A stretch of 64,000 nt of DNA from an uncultured Enterobacterales bacterium (GTDB taxonomy: Bacteria > Pseudomonadota > Gammaproteobacteria > Enterobacterales > Enterobacteriaceae). A program made the position numbers and the translations under genes. Positions 8,096-17,077 of this stretch are shown piece after piece (positions within the stretch are counted from its first letter, which is position 1; each line of letters opens with the position of its first letter). Under the pieces are notes generated by a model. It was not told the DNA's origin. It ran no database searches and saw only the letters and a program-made list of their open reading frames with translations. Location: positions 62,001 through 126,000 of the forward strand of contig CAMLBO010000001.1 of NCBI GenBank assembly GCA_946478305.1. The letters are read 5' to 3'.

Positions 8096-10309
8096 ATGGC
8101 ACTTCAGCGCTCTCTTTCACTGATTTCATCAAAGGGAACTTTTCAGCGTGGCACACTGGCATTAACTATCGCCGCTGCACTGGGTTCTTATGCTTTTCAG
8201 GCTAATGCTGCCACCGTGGCAAAAGACGACACCATCGTGGTAACGGGTACAACGTCTGCCGATGTGGCACCAGAGTCCGCCTGGGGTCCGGCGCCGACAA
8301 TCGCCGCCAAGCACAGCGCCACCGGCACCAAAACTGACACGCCTATCGTTAAAACGCCGCAGTCTATTTCTGTGGTTACGCGTGAAGAGATGGACATGAA
8401 GCAGCCTGCTACGGTGAAAGAAGCGCTGGGTTATACGCCGGGCGTGTACGCCAGTCGCGGCAGTTCCTCAACTTATGATGCCGTGGCTATCCGTGGTTTC
8501 ACCTCGGTGAACACCAACCAGTATCTCGATGGCATCAAGTTGCAAGGCGACAACTACTCTGAAGTGTCGATGGATCCCTACTTCCTCGAACGTGTTGAAG
8601 TACTGCGTGGCCCGTCTTCCGTGCTCTACGGCAAAAGTAACCCGGGCGGCGTGGTGGCGATGGTCAGCAAGCGTCCTACCACTGAGCCGCTAAAAGAAGT
8701 CCAGTTCAAAATGGGCTCGGATAACCTCTATCAGACCGGTTTTGACTTCAGTGATGCCATCGATGACGCAGGGGTTTACTCCTATCGTCTAACCGGCGTG
8801 GCACACAGTCAGGACACGCAGCAGCAGATGACAAAAGAGCAAACCTATGCGATTGCCCCTTCGTTCAGTTGGCGCCCTGATGACAAAACTGATTTTACTT
8901 TCCTGAGCAACTTCCAGAATCAGCCTGATGTTGGTTTTTATGGTTGGTTACCGCGCGAAGGAACCGTTGTGCCTTATTACGATGCGAATGGTAATGCTCA
9001 CAAGTTACCTACCGACTTCAATGAAGGCGAACCGTCCAACAAAATGTCGCGCGACCAGAAAATGGTGGGCTACAGCTTTGCTCATGAGTTTAACGATACC
9101 TGGACTGTCCGTCAGAACCTGCGCTACACCAAGTTAAACACCGATTATAAGAGTGTTTATGGCAATGGTTATATTGCACCTGGCCAGATAAGCCGTGGGT
9201 ATGTGCAGTCAAAAGAGAAACTAAACAACTTCGACGTCGATACGCAGGCCCAGGCGAAATTCGCCACTGCACAGGTAGATCATACTCTGCTGCTGGGCGT
9301 CGATTACATGCGTATGCGTAATGACATTGATGCTCATTATGGATCTGCCAATCCGCTGAACATGAATGCACCGCAATACGGAAATCCGGGCGTTACTTTG
9401 TTTGACGCCCCATACCAGATTGTTGACCGTCAGGAACAAACGGGTTTGTATGCGCAAGATCAGGCGGAGTGGAATAAATGGATCCTGACGCTGGGTGGCC
9501 GCTATGACTTCTCGAAAAACTCGACGCTAAGTCGCAGCACAGGCTCTACTGCTGAAATTAACGATGAGCAGTTCACCTGGCGTGGCGGTTTGAACTATTT
9601 GTTCGATAACGGTATTTCTCCCTACTTCAGCTACAGCGAATCCTTTGAACCGAACTCAGGTGCGACCAAACAGGGCCAGCCGTTCGATCCTTCATTGGGT
9701 AAGCAGTATGAAGCCGGTGTGAAATATATTCCGAACGATCGACCGATTAGCCTTACCGCTGCGGTCTACCAGCTAACTAAAAACAATAACCTGACTGCAG
9801 ATCCTACCGATAGCTTGTACAGCGTTCAGTCGGGCGAAATTCGTTCTCGTGGTGTTGAGCTGGAAGCCAAGGCAGCGGTTAACGCCAACATTAACGTCAC
9901 GGCGTCTTACACCTATACCAATGCGGTATACACGCAGGACACCAACTATCAGGGCAAACGTCCAACAGAAGTGCCGCGTAACATGGCGTCACTGTGGGCG
10001 GATTACACCTTCCACGAAACGGCGCTGAGCGGCCTGACCATCGGTTCCGGTGTGCGTTACGTCGGTGACAGCTCAAGCTTCTACACCACCGGTGACAAAA
10101 CGAACGAGACGTTCGACGTCGCGGCGTACACACTGGTTGATGCGACGGTGAAATATGATCTGGGCCGCTTCGGCATGCCGGGCTCTTCAGTCGGGGTGAA
10201 CATCAACAACCTGCTGGATCGCGAGTATGTTGCCAGCTGTTATCGTGATTACGCCTGTTACTGGGGCTCCGACCGTCAGATTGTCGCCACTGCGACTTTC
10301 CGTTTCTGA
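8096..10309 (+). CDS. fhuA: TonB-dependent ferrichrome outer-membrane receptor FhuA
   Basis: FhuA imports ferric ferrichrome across the outer membrane using TonB energy, and in E. coli is also a phage and colicin receptor. A long signal peptide (1-38, ending QANA) is followed by the TonB box DTIVV (45-49), the plug domain (SAWGPAPTIAAKHSATGTKTDTPI, a motif shared with E. coli in parts, then IRGF and VLRGPSSVLYGKSNPGG) and a 22-strand barrel ending ATATFRF with a terminal Phe. A Cys pair in the last loop (CYRDYACYW) matches the E. coli disulfide. Length 737 against 747; the differences lie in surface loops, including loss of the Cys-containing loop 4 segment, so phage or colicin specificity may differ. 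Confidence 0.95.
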   Translation: MALQRSLSLISSKGTFQRGTLALTIAAALGSYAFQANAATVAKDDTIVVTGTTSADVAPESAWGPAPTIAAKHSATGTKTDTPIVKTPQSISVVTREEMDMKQPATVKEALGYTPGVYASRGSSSTYDAVAIRGFTSVNTNQYLDGIKLQGDNYSEVSMDPYFLERVEVLRGPSSVLYGKSNPGGVVAMVSKRPTTEPLKEVQFKMGSDNLYQTGFDFSDAIDDAGVYSYRLTGVAHSQDTQQQMTKEQTYAIAPSFSWRPDDKTDFTFLSNFQNQPDVGFYGWLPREGTVVPYYDANGNAHKLPTDFNEGEPSNKMSRDQKMVGYSFAHEFNDTWTVRQNLRYTKLNTDYKSVYGNGYIAPGQISRGYVQSKEKLNNFDVDTQAQAKFATAQVDHTLLLGVDYMRMRNDIDAHYGSANPLNMNAPQYGNPGVTLFDAPYQIVDRQEQTGLYAQDQAEWNKWILTLGGRYDFSKNSTLSRSTGSTAEINDEQFTWRGGLNYLFDNGISPYFSYSESFEPNSGATKQGQPFDPSLGKQYEAGVKYIPNDRPISLTAAVYQLTKNNNLTADPTDSLYSVQSGEIRSRGVELEAKAAVNANINVTASYTYTNAVYTQDTNYQGKRPTEVPRNMASLWADYTFHETALSGLTIGSGVRYVGDSSSFYTTGDKTNETFDVAAYTLVDATVKYDLGRFGMPGSSVGVNINNLLDREYVASCYRDYACYWGSDRQIVATATFRF

Positions 10310-10334
10310 TAGTCTGAAGCGACAGCAGGAAAGT

Positions 10335-10358
10335 GGGCACGAAATTTCGTGCCCTTTT
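10335..10358 (+). terminator. Terminator between fhuA and fhuC
   Basis: A perfect 10-bp inverted repeat (GGGCACGAAA / TTTCGTGCCC, 10335-10354) is followed by TTTT, 25 bp after the fhuA stop and 36 bp before fhuC. It probably reduces read-through from the strongly expressed receptor gene into fhuCDB. Confidence 0.75.
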
Positions 10359-10394
10359 CCGTTTCTTTATCCAACGTAAAGAACCTCCAACCGG

Positions 10395-11231
10395 ATGTCT
10401 GAGAACCTTATGTCAAACAACGCCATGCCAGAATCGTCCCCACTTCCTCTCTCGCAGGACAGCACTTTCAGCTTGCAGCAGGTGAGTTTTACCGTGCCGG
10501 GACGAACGCTGCTGGCCCCGCTCTCGCTGACCTTTCCGAAGGGTAAAGTGTGTGGCTTGATTGGTCATAACGGTTCCGGTAAATCGACATTACTGAAAAT
10601 GCTGGGCCGCCATCAGCCGGCGTCGTCAGGGCAAATTCTGCTCAACGACACGCCGCTGATCCAGTGGGATAGCAAGGCGTTTGCCCGTCAGGTGGCCTAT
10701 CTGCCGCAGCAGTTGCCTGCCGCCGAGGGGATGACGGTGCAGGAGCTGGTGGCGATTGGCCGTTACCCGTGGCACGGTGCGCTGGGGCGTTTTAAACATC
10801 AGGATAAAGAGAAAGTTGAAGAGGCGATCGCGCTGGTGGGGCTGAAGCCTTTCGCGCATCGTCTGGTCGACAGCCTGTCGGGCGGCGAACGCCAGCGAGC
10901 CTGGCTGGCGATGATGGTGGCACAGGACAGCCGCTGTCTGCTGCTGGACGAACCGACCTCCGCGCTGGACATCGCCCATCAGGTGGATGTGCTGGCGCTG
11001 ATCCACCGGCTCAGTCAGGAGAAAGGGCTGACGGTGATCGCCGTACTGCATGACCTGAATATGGCAGCCCGCTATTGCGACTATCTGATGGCGCTGCGTG
11101 GCGGTGAGATGATTGCTCAGGGCACGCCGCAGGAGATGATGCGCGGCGATGTTCTGGAGCAGGTTTATGGTATCCCTATGGGTATTCTTCCGCATCCGGC
11201 CGGTGGTGCGCCGGTGAGCTTTGTGTATTGA
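10395..11231 (+). CDS. fhuC: Ferric hydroxamate ABC transporter ATPase FhuC
   Basis: FhuC is the cytoplasmic ATPase that powers uptake of iron(III) hydroxamates through FhuB. The ABC motifs are complete: Walker A GHNGSGKST (about 57-65), Q-loop in YLPQQLP, signature LSGGERQR, Walker B LLLDEPTSALD and the H-loop in AVLHDLN. The C-terminus GIPMGILPHPAG...PVSFVY is nearly that of E. coli. At 278 residues it is 13 longer than the E. coli protein, all at the N-terminus; an internal ATG at codon 6 could be the true start. fhuD begins 1 bp after its stop. Confidence 0.95.
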   Translation: MSENLMSNNAMPESSPLPLSQDSTFSLQQVSFTVPGRTLLAPLSLTFPKGKVCGLIGHNGSGKSTLLKMLGRHQPASSGQILLNDTPLIQWDSKAFARQVAYLPQQLPAAEGMTVQELVAIGRYPWHGALGRFKHQDKEKVEEAIALVGLKPFAHRLVDSLSGGERQRAWLAMMVAQDSRCLLLDEPTSALDIAHQVDVLALIHRLSQEKGLTVIAVLHDLNMAARYCDYLMALRGGEMIAQGTPQEMMRGDVLEQVYGIPMGILPHPAGGAPVSFVY

Positions 11232-11232
11232 T

Positions 11233-12135
11233 ATGTCTGTGATTTCCCTGACTCCCGGTTTAACGCGTCGTCGTCTGTTACAGGCGCTGGGGCTCTCTCC
11301 ATTGCTGGCTTCACTGCCTTCATTTGCCGCCGCCCGCCCCGATCTGCAAAAAATTATTGCCCTCGAATGGCTGCCCGCTGAGCTGCTGATCGCACTTGGC
11401 GTGATGCCGATGGGGGTGGCGGATATCCACAATTACAATCTTTGGGTGGATGAGCCCAAGCTTCCCGCCAGCGTCATTGACGTGGGCCAGAGAATGGAAC
11501 CGAACATGGAGCTGCTGCAACAGCTGCAGCCCTCGCTGTTGCTAGTGTCAGAAGGCTATGGCCCGAAGGTCAGCCAACTGGCGCCGATTGCGCCTGTGTT
11601 GGGCATGACGGCCAATGATGGCAGCGCAGAGCCGCTGAAGCGGGCTATTACATCGCTCTATAAACTGGCCGAGTATCTCGGTTTGCAGGAACGCGCCGCA
11701 CAACATGTGCAGGCCTATCACGACCTGCTGAACCAGACCCGGCAGAATCTGCAACCGGTGGCGCAGCAGCCGATTTTACTGTTCTCTTTACTTGATACCC
11801 GTCACGCGCTGGTGTTCGGCAAAGGCAGCTTGTTTCAGGAAGTGATGAAAGATCTTGGGCTGACCAATGCCTGGGAGGGCGAAGACAGTTTCTGGGGCAG
11901 CGTGACGGTCGGCATAGAGCGGCTGGCGTCGATCAAAAACGCCCGTGCACTCTGTTTCAGCCACGGCGATGCCGATATTTTTGCCAAAGTTTCCCGCACG
12001 CCGCTCTGGCAGGCACTGCCTTTCGTGCGTGCAAAACAGCTAAGCGTTGTACCTGCTGTCTGGTTCTACGGGTCTACCTTCAGTGCTATGCGTTTTTGCC
12101 GCATTCTTAATGAACAGCTGGGGAGCGCGCAATGA
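11233..12135 (+). CDS. fhuD: Ferric hydroxamate periplasmic binding protein FhuD
   Basis: FhuD captures ferric hydroxamates in the periplasm and hands them to FhuB. The N-terminus has a twin-arginine type signal (LTRRRLLQALGLSPLLASLPSFAAA), as in E. coli FhuD, a known Tat substrate. Conserved stretches include ALEWLPAELLIALG, GVADIHNYNLWV, SVIDVGQRMEPN and PAVWFYGSTFSAM. I use the ATG at 11233 (300 residues), 1 bp after the fhuC stop; the frame is open through a TTG 12 bp earlier. The 3' end overlaps fhuB by 4 bp, suggesting coupled translation. Confidence 0.94.
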   Translation: MSVISLTPGLTRRRLLQALGLSPLLASLPSFAAARPDLQKIIALEWLPAELLIALGVMPMGVADIHNYNLWVDEPKLPASVIDVGQRMEPNMELLQQLQPSLLLVSEGYGPKVSQLAPIAPVLGMTANDGSAEPLKRAITSLYKLAEYLGLQERAAQHVQAYHDLLNQTRQNLQPVAQQPILLFSLLDTRHALVFGKGSLFQEVMKDLGLTNAWEGEDSFWGSVTVGIERLASIKNARALCFSHGDADIFAKVSRTPLWQALPFVRAKQLSVVPAVWFYGSTFSAMRFCRILNEQLGSAQ

Positions 12136-14120
12136 ACCGTCGCTCACTGAGCCAGACCTTTATTCTGTTAACCTTGCTGACGCTGGTCAGTGCGGTGCTC
12201 ACCGTTTACAACCTGCGTCAGCAACTGCCATATGGGCTGTGGCGGGAAGCGCTGTGGCAGCCGGACATCAATGACGTCAATCAGATGCTGTTCCATTACA
12301 GCCAGCTTCCGCGCGTGGCCGTTGCGCTCCTGGCCGGAGCCGGTCTGGGGCTGGTCGGCCTGCTATTTCAGCAGGTGTTACGTAATCCGCTGGCGGAGCC
12401 AGCCACGCTCGGCGTCTCTGCCGGGGCGCAGCTCGGGCTGACGGTCGCTACTTTGTGGGCGCTGCCGGGCGGCGAGATCACTCAGCAGTTCGCGGCCATG
12501 ATAGGCGCAGTGGTGATTGGCCTGCTGGTCTTCGGCGTGGCCTGGGGCAAACGTATGTCGCCGGTGACGCTGATCCTGGCCGGTCTGGTGCTCGGACTTT
12601 ACTGCGCCGCCGTGAACAGTCTGTTCGGCCTGTTCAATTATCAGAGCCTGCAAAGCCTGTATATGTGGAGCACCGGTTCGCTTAATCAGCAGGACTGGAG
12701 CATTGCGAATTTCCTGCTGCCACGGCTGATCATGGTCTGGCTGCTGGCGTTTCTGCTGCAACGTCCGATGACCCTGCTGGGGCTCGACGACGGCGTGGCG
12801 AGGAACTTAGGGCTGGGGCTCAATGCGGCGCGACTGACCGTGCTGACGATAGCCATTCTGATGAGTGCACAGTTGGTTAACGCCGTCGGCATCATTGGGT
12901 TTATCGGCCTGTTTGCGCCGCTGCTGGCGAAAATGCTGGGTGCGCGCCGTCTGCACTCTCGGCTAATCCTGGCCCCATTGATTGGCGCACTGCTGCTGTG
13001 GCTGACGGATCAGATCATGCAGTATCTGACGCAGGTATGGATGGAGATCTCTACCGGGGCTGCCACGGCGCTGGTCGGTGCGCCGCTGCTGTTGTGGCTG
13101 TTGCCGCGTCTGCGTAACAGCATGGCATCACCGCCGATGAATCAGGGCGATAACGTGCCCAATGAGCGTCATCATTTGGTCCGCTGGGTTTCATTAGCGT
13201 TGCTGCTGTTGCTGGCGGGCATCGCGGTGGCGCTGATGGCCGGACGTGATGCACACGGTTGGAATTGGTCAACGGGCACGCAGCTTGACGCACTGTTGCA
13301 GTGGCGAACGCCTCGCATGCTGGCTGCGCTGGCGGCGGGGGTGATGCTGGCATCCGCAGGGGTATTGATTCAAAAACTGACCGGTAACGCCATGGCGAGC
13401 CCTGAGGTGCTGGGCATCAGCTCCGGCGCGGCCTTCGGCGTGGTGCTGATGCTGTTTATCGTACCGGGCGACGCTTTTGTCTGGTTACTGCCTGCAGGCA
13501 GCGCCGGTGCTGCGGCCACGCTGCTGGTGATCATGGTCTCTTCCGGACTGCGGCGTTTCTCCGCAGAACGTATGCTTTTAGCTGGAATCGCGTTAAGTAC
13601 GGCATTCAGCACCTTGGTATCGCTGCTGCTGGCCAGCGGCGATCCGCGTATGGGAGGATTGCTGACCTGGCTTTCCGGTTCCACTTATTCGGTAACAATG
13701 GATCAGGCCTGGCGCACGGCGGCCATTGCCGTGGTGCTGCTGATGCTGGTGCCGTTGTGCCGTCGCTGGGTGACTATTTTGCCGCTTGGTAGTGTGACGG
13801 CAAAATCAGTCGGCATGGCATTAACGCCCAGTCGCATGGCGATCCTGCTATTGGCCGCTGTCATGACAGCGGCTGCGACCCTGACCATCGGGCCGTTGAG
13901 CTTTGTCGGTCTGATGGCACCCCATATGGCGCGAATGCTCGGTTTCCGCCGTGCAATGCCGCAGTGGATGATCGCCAGTATTCTGGGCGGTCTGCTGATG
14001 GTCTTTGCCGACTGGTGCGGGAGAATGGCGATCTTCCCGGATCAAATACCGGCAGGTCTTCTCGCAACCTTTATCGGCGCCCCATACTTTGTTTATCTGC
14101 TGAGAAAACAGGGCAAGTAA
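12132..14120 (+). CDS. fhuB: Ferric hydroxamate permease FhuB (double-length)
   Basis: FhuB is the inner-membrane channel of the Fhu system. It is unusual among FecCD-family permeases in being an internal duplication of two homologous halves (roughly 1-330 and 345-662), each with about ten helices and its own G-rich EPATLGVSAGA / SPEVLGISSGA signature for FhuC docking. Length 662 against 660 in E. coli. The ATG overlaps the fhuD stop (ATGA), and a strong bidirectional terminator follows 10 bp after the stop, closing the fhuCDB unit. Confidence 0.95.
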   Translation: MNRRSLSQTFILLTLLTLVSAVLTVYNLRQQLPYGLWREALWQPDINDVNQMLFHYSQLPRVAVALLAGAGLGLVGLLFQQVLRNPLAEPATLGVSAGAQLGLTVATLWALPGGEITQQFAAMIGAVVIGLLVFGVAWGKRMSPVTLILAGLVLGLYCAAVNSLFGLFNYQSLQSLYMWSTGSLNQQDWSIANFLLPRLIMVWLLAFLLQRPMTLLGLDDGVARNLGLGLNAARLTVLTIAILMSAQLVNAVGIIGFIGLFAPLLAKMLGARRLHSRLILAPLIGALLLWLTDQIMQYLTQVWMEISTGAATALVGAPLLLWLLPRLRNSMASPPMNQGDNVPNERHHLVRWVSLALLLLLAGIAVALMAGRDAHGWNWSTGTQLDALLQWRTPRMLAALAAGVMLASAGVLIQKLTGNAMASPEVLGISSGAAFGVVLMLFIVPGDAFVWLLPAGSAGAAATLLVIMVSSGLRRFSAERMLLAGIALSTAFSTLVSLLLASGDPRMGGLLTWLSGSTYSVTMDQAWRTAAIAVVLLMLVPLCRRWVTILPLGSVTAKSVGMALTPSRMAILLLAAVMTAAATLTIGPLSFVGLMAPHMARMLGFRRAMPQWMIASILGGLLMVFADWCGRMAIFPDQIPAGLLATFIGAPYFVYLLRKQGK

Positions 14121-14130
14121 TTAAAAATGA

Positions 14131-14155
14131 AAAAGGCGCTCATTGAGCGCCTTTT
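14131..14155. terminator. Bidirectional terminator between fhuB and the autotransporter gene
   Basis: A perfect 11-bp stem (AAAAGGCGCTC / GAGCGCCTTTT) with loop ATT carries A and T tracts on its two sides, so it can end transcription of fhuB on the plus strand and of the convergent autotransporter gene on the minus strand. Confidence 0.85.
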
Positions 14156-14176
14156 AAGTGATTAAATTATGGGTGA

Positions 14177-16849
14177 TTAGAATCCAACTTTAAGGCCTAC
14201 TGCAGCCTGATAACGCTGGTAGTGATCCTCACCGGTATCTGCGCCAATGTCTCCCCACATCTTAATATTTTTAGACACGTTGCCATTAAGGCCGGTACGT
14301 ACGCCATAACGGTTATTCGGCACGTCGCTGCTGATGGTATCGCCATTGAACTGCAGTGAGTCCGCATAGCGACCGTTTTCCCAGTTCACCTCGACATAAG
14401 GCACAATGGCACCGATGTCAGTTGCGTTGCGGTTGGACAGGCGAACGCCCACGCGAGTCAGTACCGAATCATCGGTTCCACCGGTGATGCTGCTGCCGTT
14501 ACTTTCAGTATGGTTTTCACTATCGAAGTGGTTATAGAGGGCCTGAACCTGCGGTTCAAGCGTCCACTCACGTTGCCCCGATTGGGCAAAGGCCAGCATA
14601 TAGCCGGTTTCCAGCGAGGCCTGAATACCTTGGCTGCGGTAGTTTTCCTGAGCTAGATCGTCGCCTTTCACACTGTTGTTATACCAGCTGTATTGCGCCC
14701 AACTATTGGTATAGAAACCGAGATGTTGTTTGGCATCCTGATACCAGTTGGCGTAAGTCCCCAGACTATAACCCGTAACTATACCCGTGGCGGTGTAGCT
14801 ATTGCCGTCCGCCGTGGATTTGGTTCTGCTGTTACCGGTACCAGCCATAGCACCGAACTCATATCGGCTACCGTTGGCCATCTCAACGTTAACAAGATCT
14901 CCTCCCAGCATCAGGACGCTTGAATTCGTCTTGAGGGACAAGTCTCCACCTGCCGCTCTGTTTTTTGTCTCATCGGTGTGAGCAAAGCCCCAAACCTGAC
15001 TTTCGCCTTGCTCGTGCTCCTTGCTGCGATCGTGAAAAAGGGGAATAAACATGCCTTGTGCTGCCGTCTCGTTACCTAAATAGGCACCGGTTTCTGGGCG
15101 ATAAAGCGTCGGTGTGACAGGATCAACCTGAGGCACGGGAGCCGGAGTAGGATCCACTGCCGGGGTCGGTTCAGGATCTGGTGTTGGTATTGGGTCTGGG
15201 GTTGGGACTGGCTCTGGATCGATCTCGTGCTGTTTTGACGAACGAAGATACCAATTACCACTGGTTTTATTCTGGAGAAGTCCATATTCATAGGCGCCAG
15301 CCACCGCACGCTGGATTAAGGTGAATTTCCCGGTTGAACTGCCATTAACATCAATTAACTCCAGGCCTTGTAGCGTTTTCGCCCCCAGGCCGCCGATGTT
15401 ATTAACCTGCAGGCCCGAGTTACCAAGGCTGTTTCCCTCAATAATGAGTTTATCTGTCGGAGAACTATCCCCCGCCAGTTCAGAATTCAGGATAACCAGG
15501 CCGTTATTTCCCTGGTAATCACCGGCAATCGTCAATACGTTGCCCACTTTATTACCGGCCAGTTGCAGCATACCGCTGTTAACAAAGTTTCCATTAACAT
15601 GGCTGGAGAAAACCGAGTTCGGTGCTGCTGCATCAAACGCGGAATACACACCTGAGTTGGTGATATTACTGTTGATGATACCGGTGTTTGCAAACGTTGC
15701 ACCGCTGTCAATCGTTACGCCAGAGGAGGTCAGTGAGCCGGTATCAGTGACATTTAAGGTGGCACCAGAGGATACTTGCGTTACGCCCGCAGAAACAACC
15801 GCACCACCCAGAGACAGTGCACCACTGGCAACAGAGAGTGTGGTGTCGTCACTGCCGGTCAGGGCAATATTTCCATCCAGAGCCCATTTTTCCCCACTCA
15901 TCGTCAGCGCCTTAAAGCCTTTATCCGCAGCAGAGCCCACAAAATTGGCCGTCTCTGCTCCTGAACCGGACAGAAGCAGCGTATTGGTATCAGCAGTACT
16001 GCTTATCACGTCGCCCTTGAGTGCAGAGCCGGTATCCAGTGTCAGCGTGTTATTTCCGTTGCCGGAAAAATTAATCGCGACACCGTTGCCACCCGAGATG
16101 TTTCCACGGTTGGTCAGGTTATAGCTGGCACTGCCGGTGGTGAGCACCGCGGCATCGCTGCTCGATGTTAATTTACCGGTGGTATCATTGACGATGGAGC
16201 CTGTTGATTTGCCATTCAGCTGAAGAGCATTCTGTGTACCCTCGATCAGGCCGGAGTTGGTTATTACGTTGCTGGTGCCATCAGCCATTGTAATACCTGT
16301 TATCGTGCCATGAAGCTCACCCGTTTTAAGGCCGGTATAATTTCCGCCCTGATTGTACATGATGGCATTAGAACCCCTTATCAGCCCTGAGTTATTTACA
16401 GCAGTTCTGTCATAACTTTCGATACCGTCTGCCAGAGAAGATATCACCCCTGAGGCATTATTATTCATTGTCCCTTCGGTGATGAATAGACCTACCCCAT
16501 TAGGACCGGGAAAAAAACCAGTACCTTGAATGTTTCCATTATTATTAAAGGTGTTTCGAGAACCGGTATATATCCCAACGTATCCCTGAATGGTGATATC
16601 CGGGTTTATCGTGATGTTATTATTCCCTCCCGTTACAGTAATGCCTGATTCATCCTTTCCATTAATGTTTTGAGAGATTGTGATTTGTTGATTACTTTGA
16701 TCATATTGATTCTCAGCATGGGCGTTTGGAAGCGATAATGTCATACCCAGACAGCAAAAAGGAAAGGCACTTTTCAGGCTTTTTTTTAATAAAGATAAAC
16801 TGAGGATTCTGTGTGATTTACTCGGCTGGCCTGCTTGGCGTTTAATCAT
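14177..16849 (-). CDS. Autotransporter (type Va) with AIDA/pertactin-like passenger
   Basis: An 890-residue secreted surface protein. An extended N-terminus (residues 1-45) contains a hydrophobic signal ending NAHA. The passenger (about 46-545) is rich in Gly, Asn, Ser and Thr with repeated short beta-strand patterns (NNITI, SGLIEGTQNALQLNG, TLDTGSALKG) typical of a right-handed beta-helix. A Pro-Asp rich linker follows (PEPVPTPDPIPTPDPEP), then a roughly 280-residue autotransporter barrel starting near YLGNETAAQGMFIPL and ending in Phe (VGLKVGF). The barrel uses the BAM machinery and stays in the outer membrane. It is an insertion between fhuB and hemL, adjacent in E. coli. Target and function (adhesion, aggregation) cannot be read from sequence. 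Confidence 0.85.
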   Translation of the reverse strand: MIKRQAGQPSKSHRILSLSLLKKSLKSAFPFCCLGMTLSLPNAHAENQYDQSNQQITISQNINGKDESGITVTGGNNNITINPDITIQGYVGIYTGSRNTFNNNGNIQGTGFFPGPNGVGLFITEGTMNNNASGVISSLADGIESYDRTAVNNSGLIRGSNAIMYNQGGNYTGLKTGELHGTITGITMADGTSNVITNSGLIEGTQNALQLNGKSTGSIVNDTTGKLTSSSDAAVLTTGSASYNLTNRGNISGGNGVAINFSGNGNNTLTLDTGSALKGDVISSTADTNTLLLSGSGAETANFVGSAADKGFKALTMSGEKWALDGNIALTGSDDTTLSVASGALSLGGAVVSAGVTQVSSGATLNVTDTGSLTSSGVTIDSGATFANTGIINSNITNSGVYSAFDAAAPNSVFSSHVNGNFVNSGMLQLAGNKVGNVLTIAGDYQGNNGLVILNSELAGDSSPTDKLIIEGNSLGNSGLQVNNIGGLGAKTLQGLELIDVNGSSTGKFTLIQRAVAGAYEYGLLQNKTSGNWYLRSSKQHEIDPEPVPTPDPIPTPDPEPTPAVDPTPAPVPQVDPVTPTLYRPETGAYLGNETAAQGMFIPLFHDRSKEHEQGESQVWGFAHTDETKNRAAGGDLSLKTNSSVLMLGGDLVNVEMANGSRYEFGAMAGTGNSRTKSTADGNSYTATGIVTGYSLGTYANWYQDAKQHLGFYTNSWAQYSWYNNSVKGDDLAQENYRSQGIQASLETGYMLAFAQSGQREWTLEPQVQALYNHFDSENHTESNGSSITGGTDDSVLTRVGVRLSNRNATDIGAIVPYVEVNWENGRYADSLQFNGDTISSDVPNNRYGVRTGLNGNVSKNIKMWGDIGADTGEDHYQRYQAAVGLKVGF

Positions 16850-17009
16850 TATAAAAATCCATTTTCAATATTTCATGTTCATCTGAACAGTGATTAATAA
16901 TAATTTGGTGAGATATAGTAGAATTATTCTTTTCGCAGATCACTGTACAAAAATGGATGTTGAGATTTTGCGGGATTTTTATATTTCAAGATGATGAATT
17001 TGATTGTTA

Positions 17010-17045
17010 AACATTCCTTTTATTGAGATTAATAAAAGGAATGTT
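17010..17045. repeat. Perfect 15-bp inverted repeat downstream of hemL
   Basis: AACATTCCTTTTATT and AATAAAAGGAATGTT are exact reverse complements around a 6-nt spacer GAGATT. It lies 33 bp after the hemL stop (minus strand) and upstream of the autotransporter. No T tract follows on either strand, so it is not a standard rho-independent terminator; an mRNA 3'-end stabiliser or a protein site are possible. Confidence 0.7.
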
Positions 17046-17077
17046 GAGGAAAATTGAGAAGCTGAGAGACTTATTAG

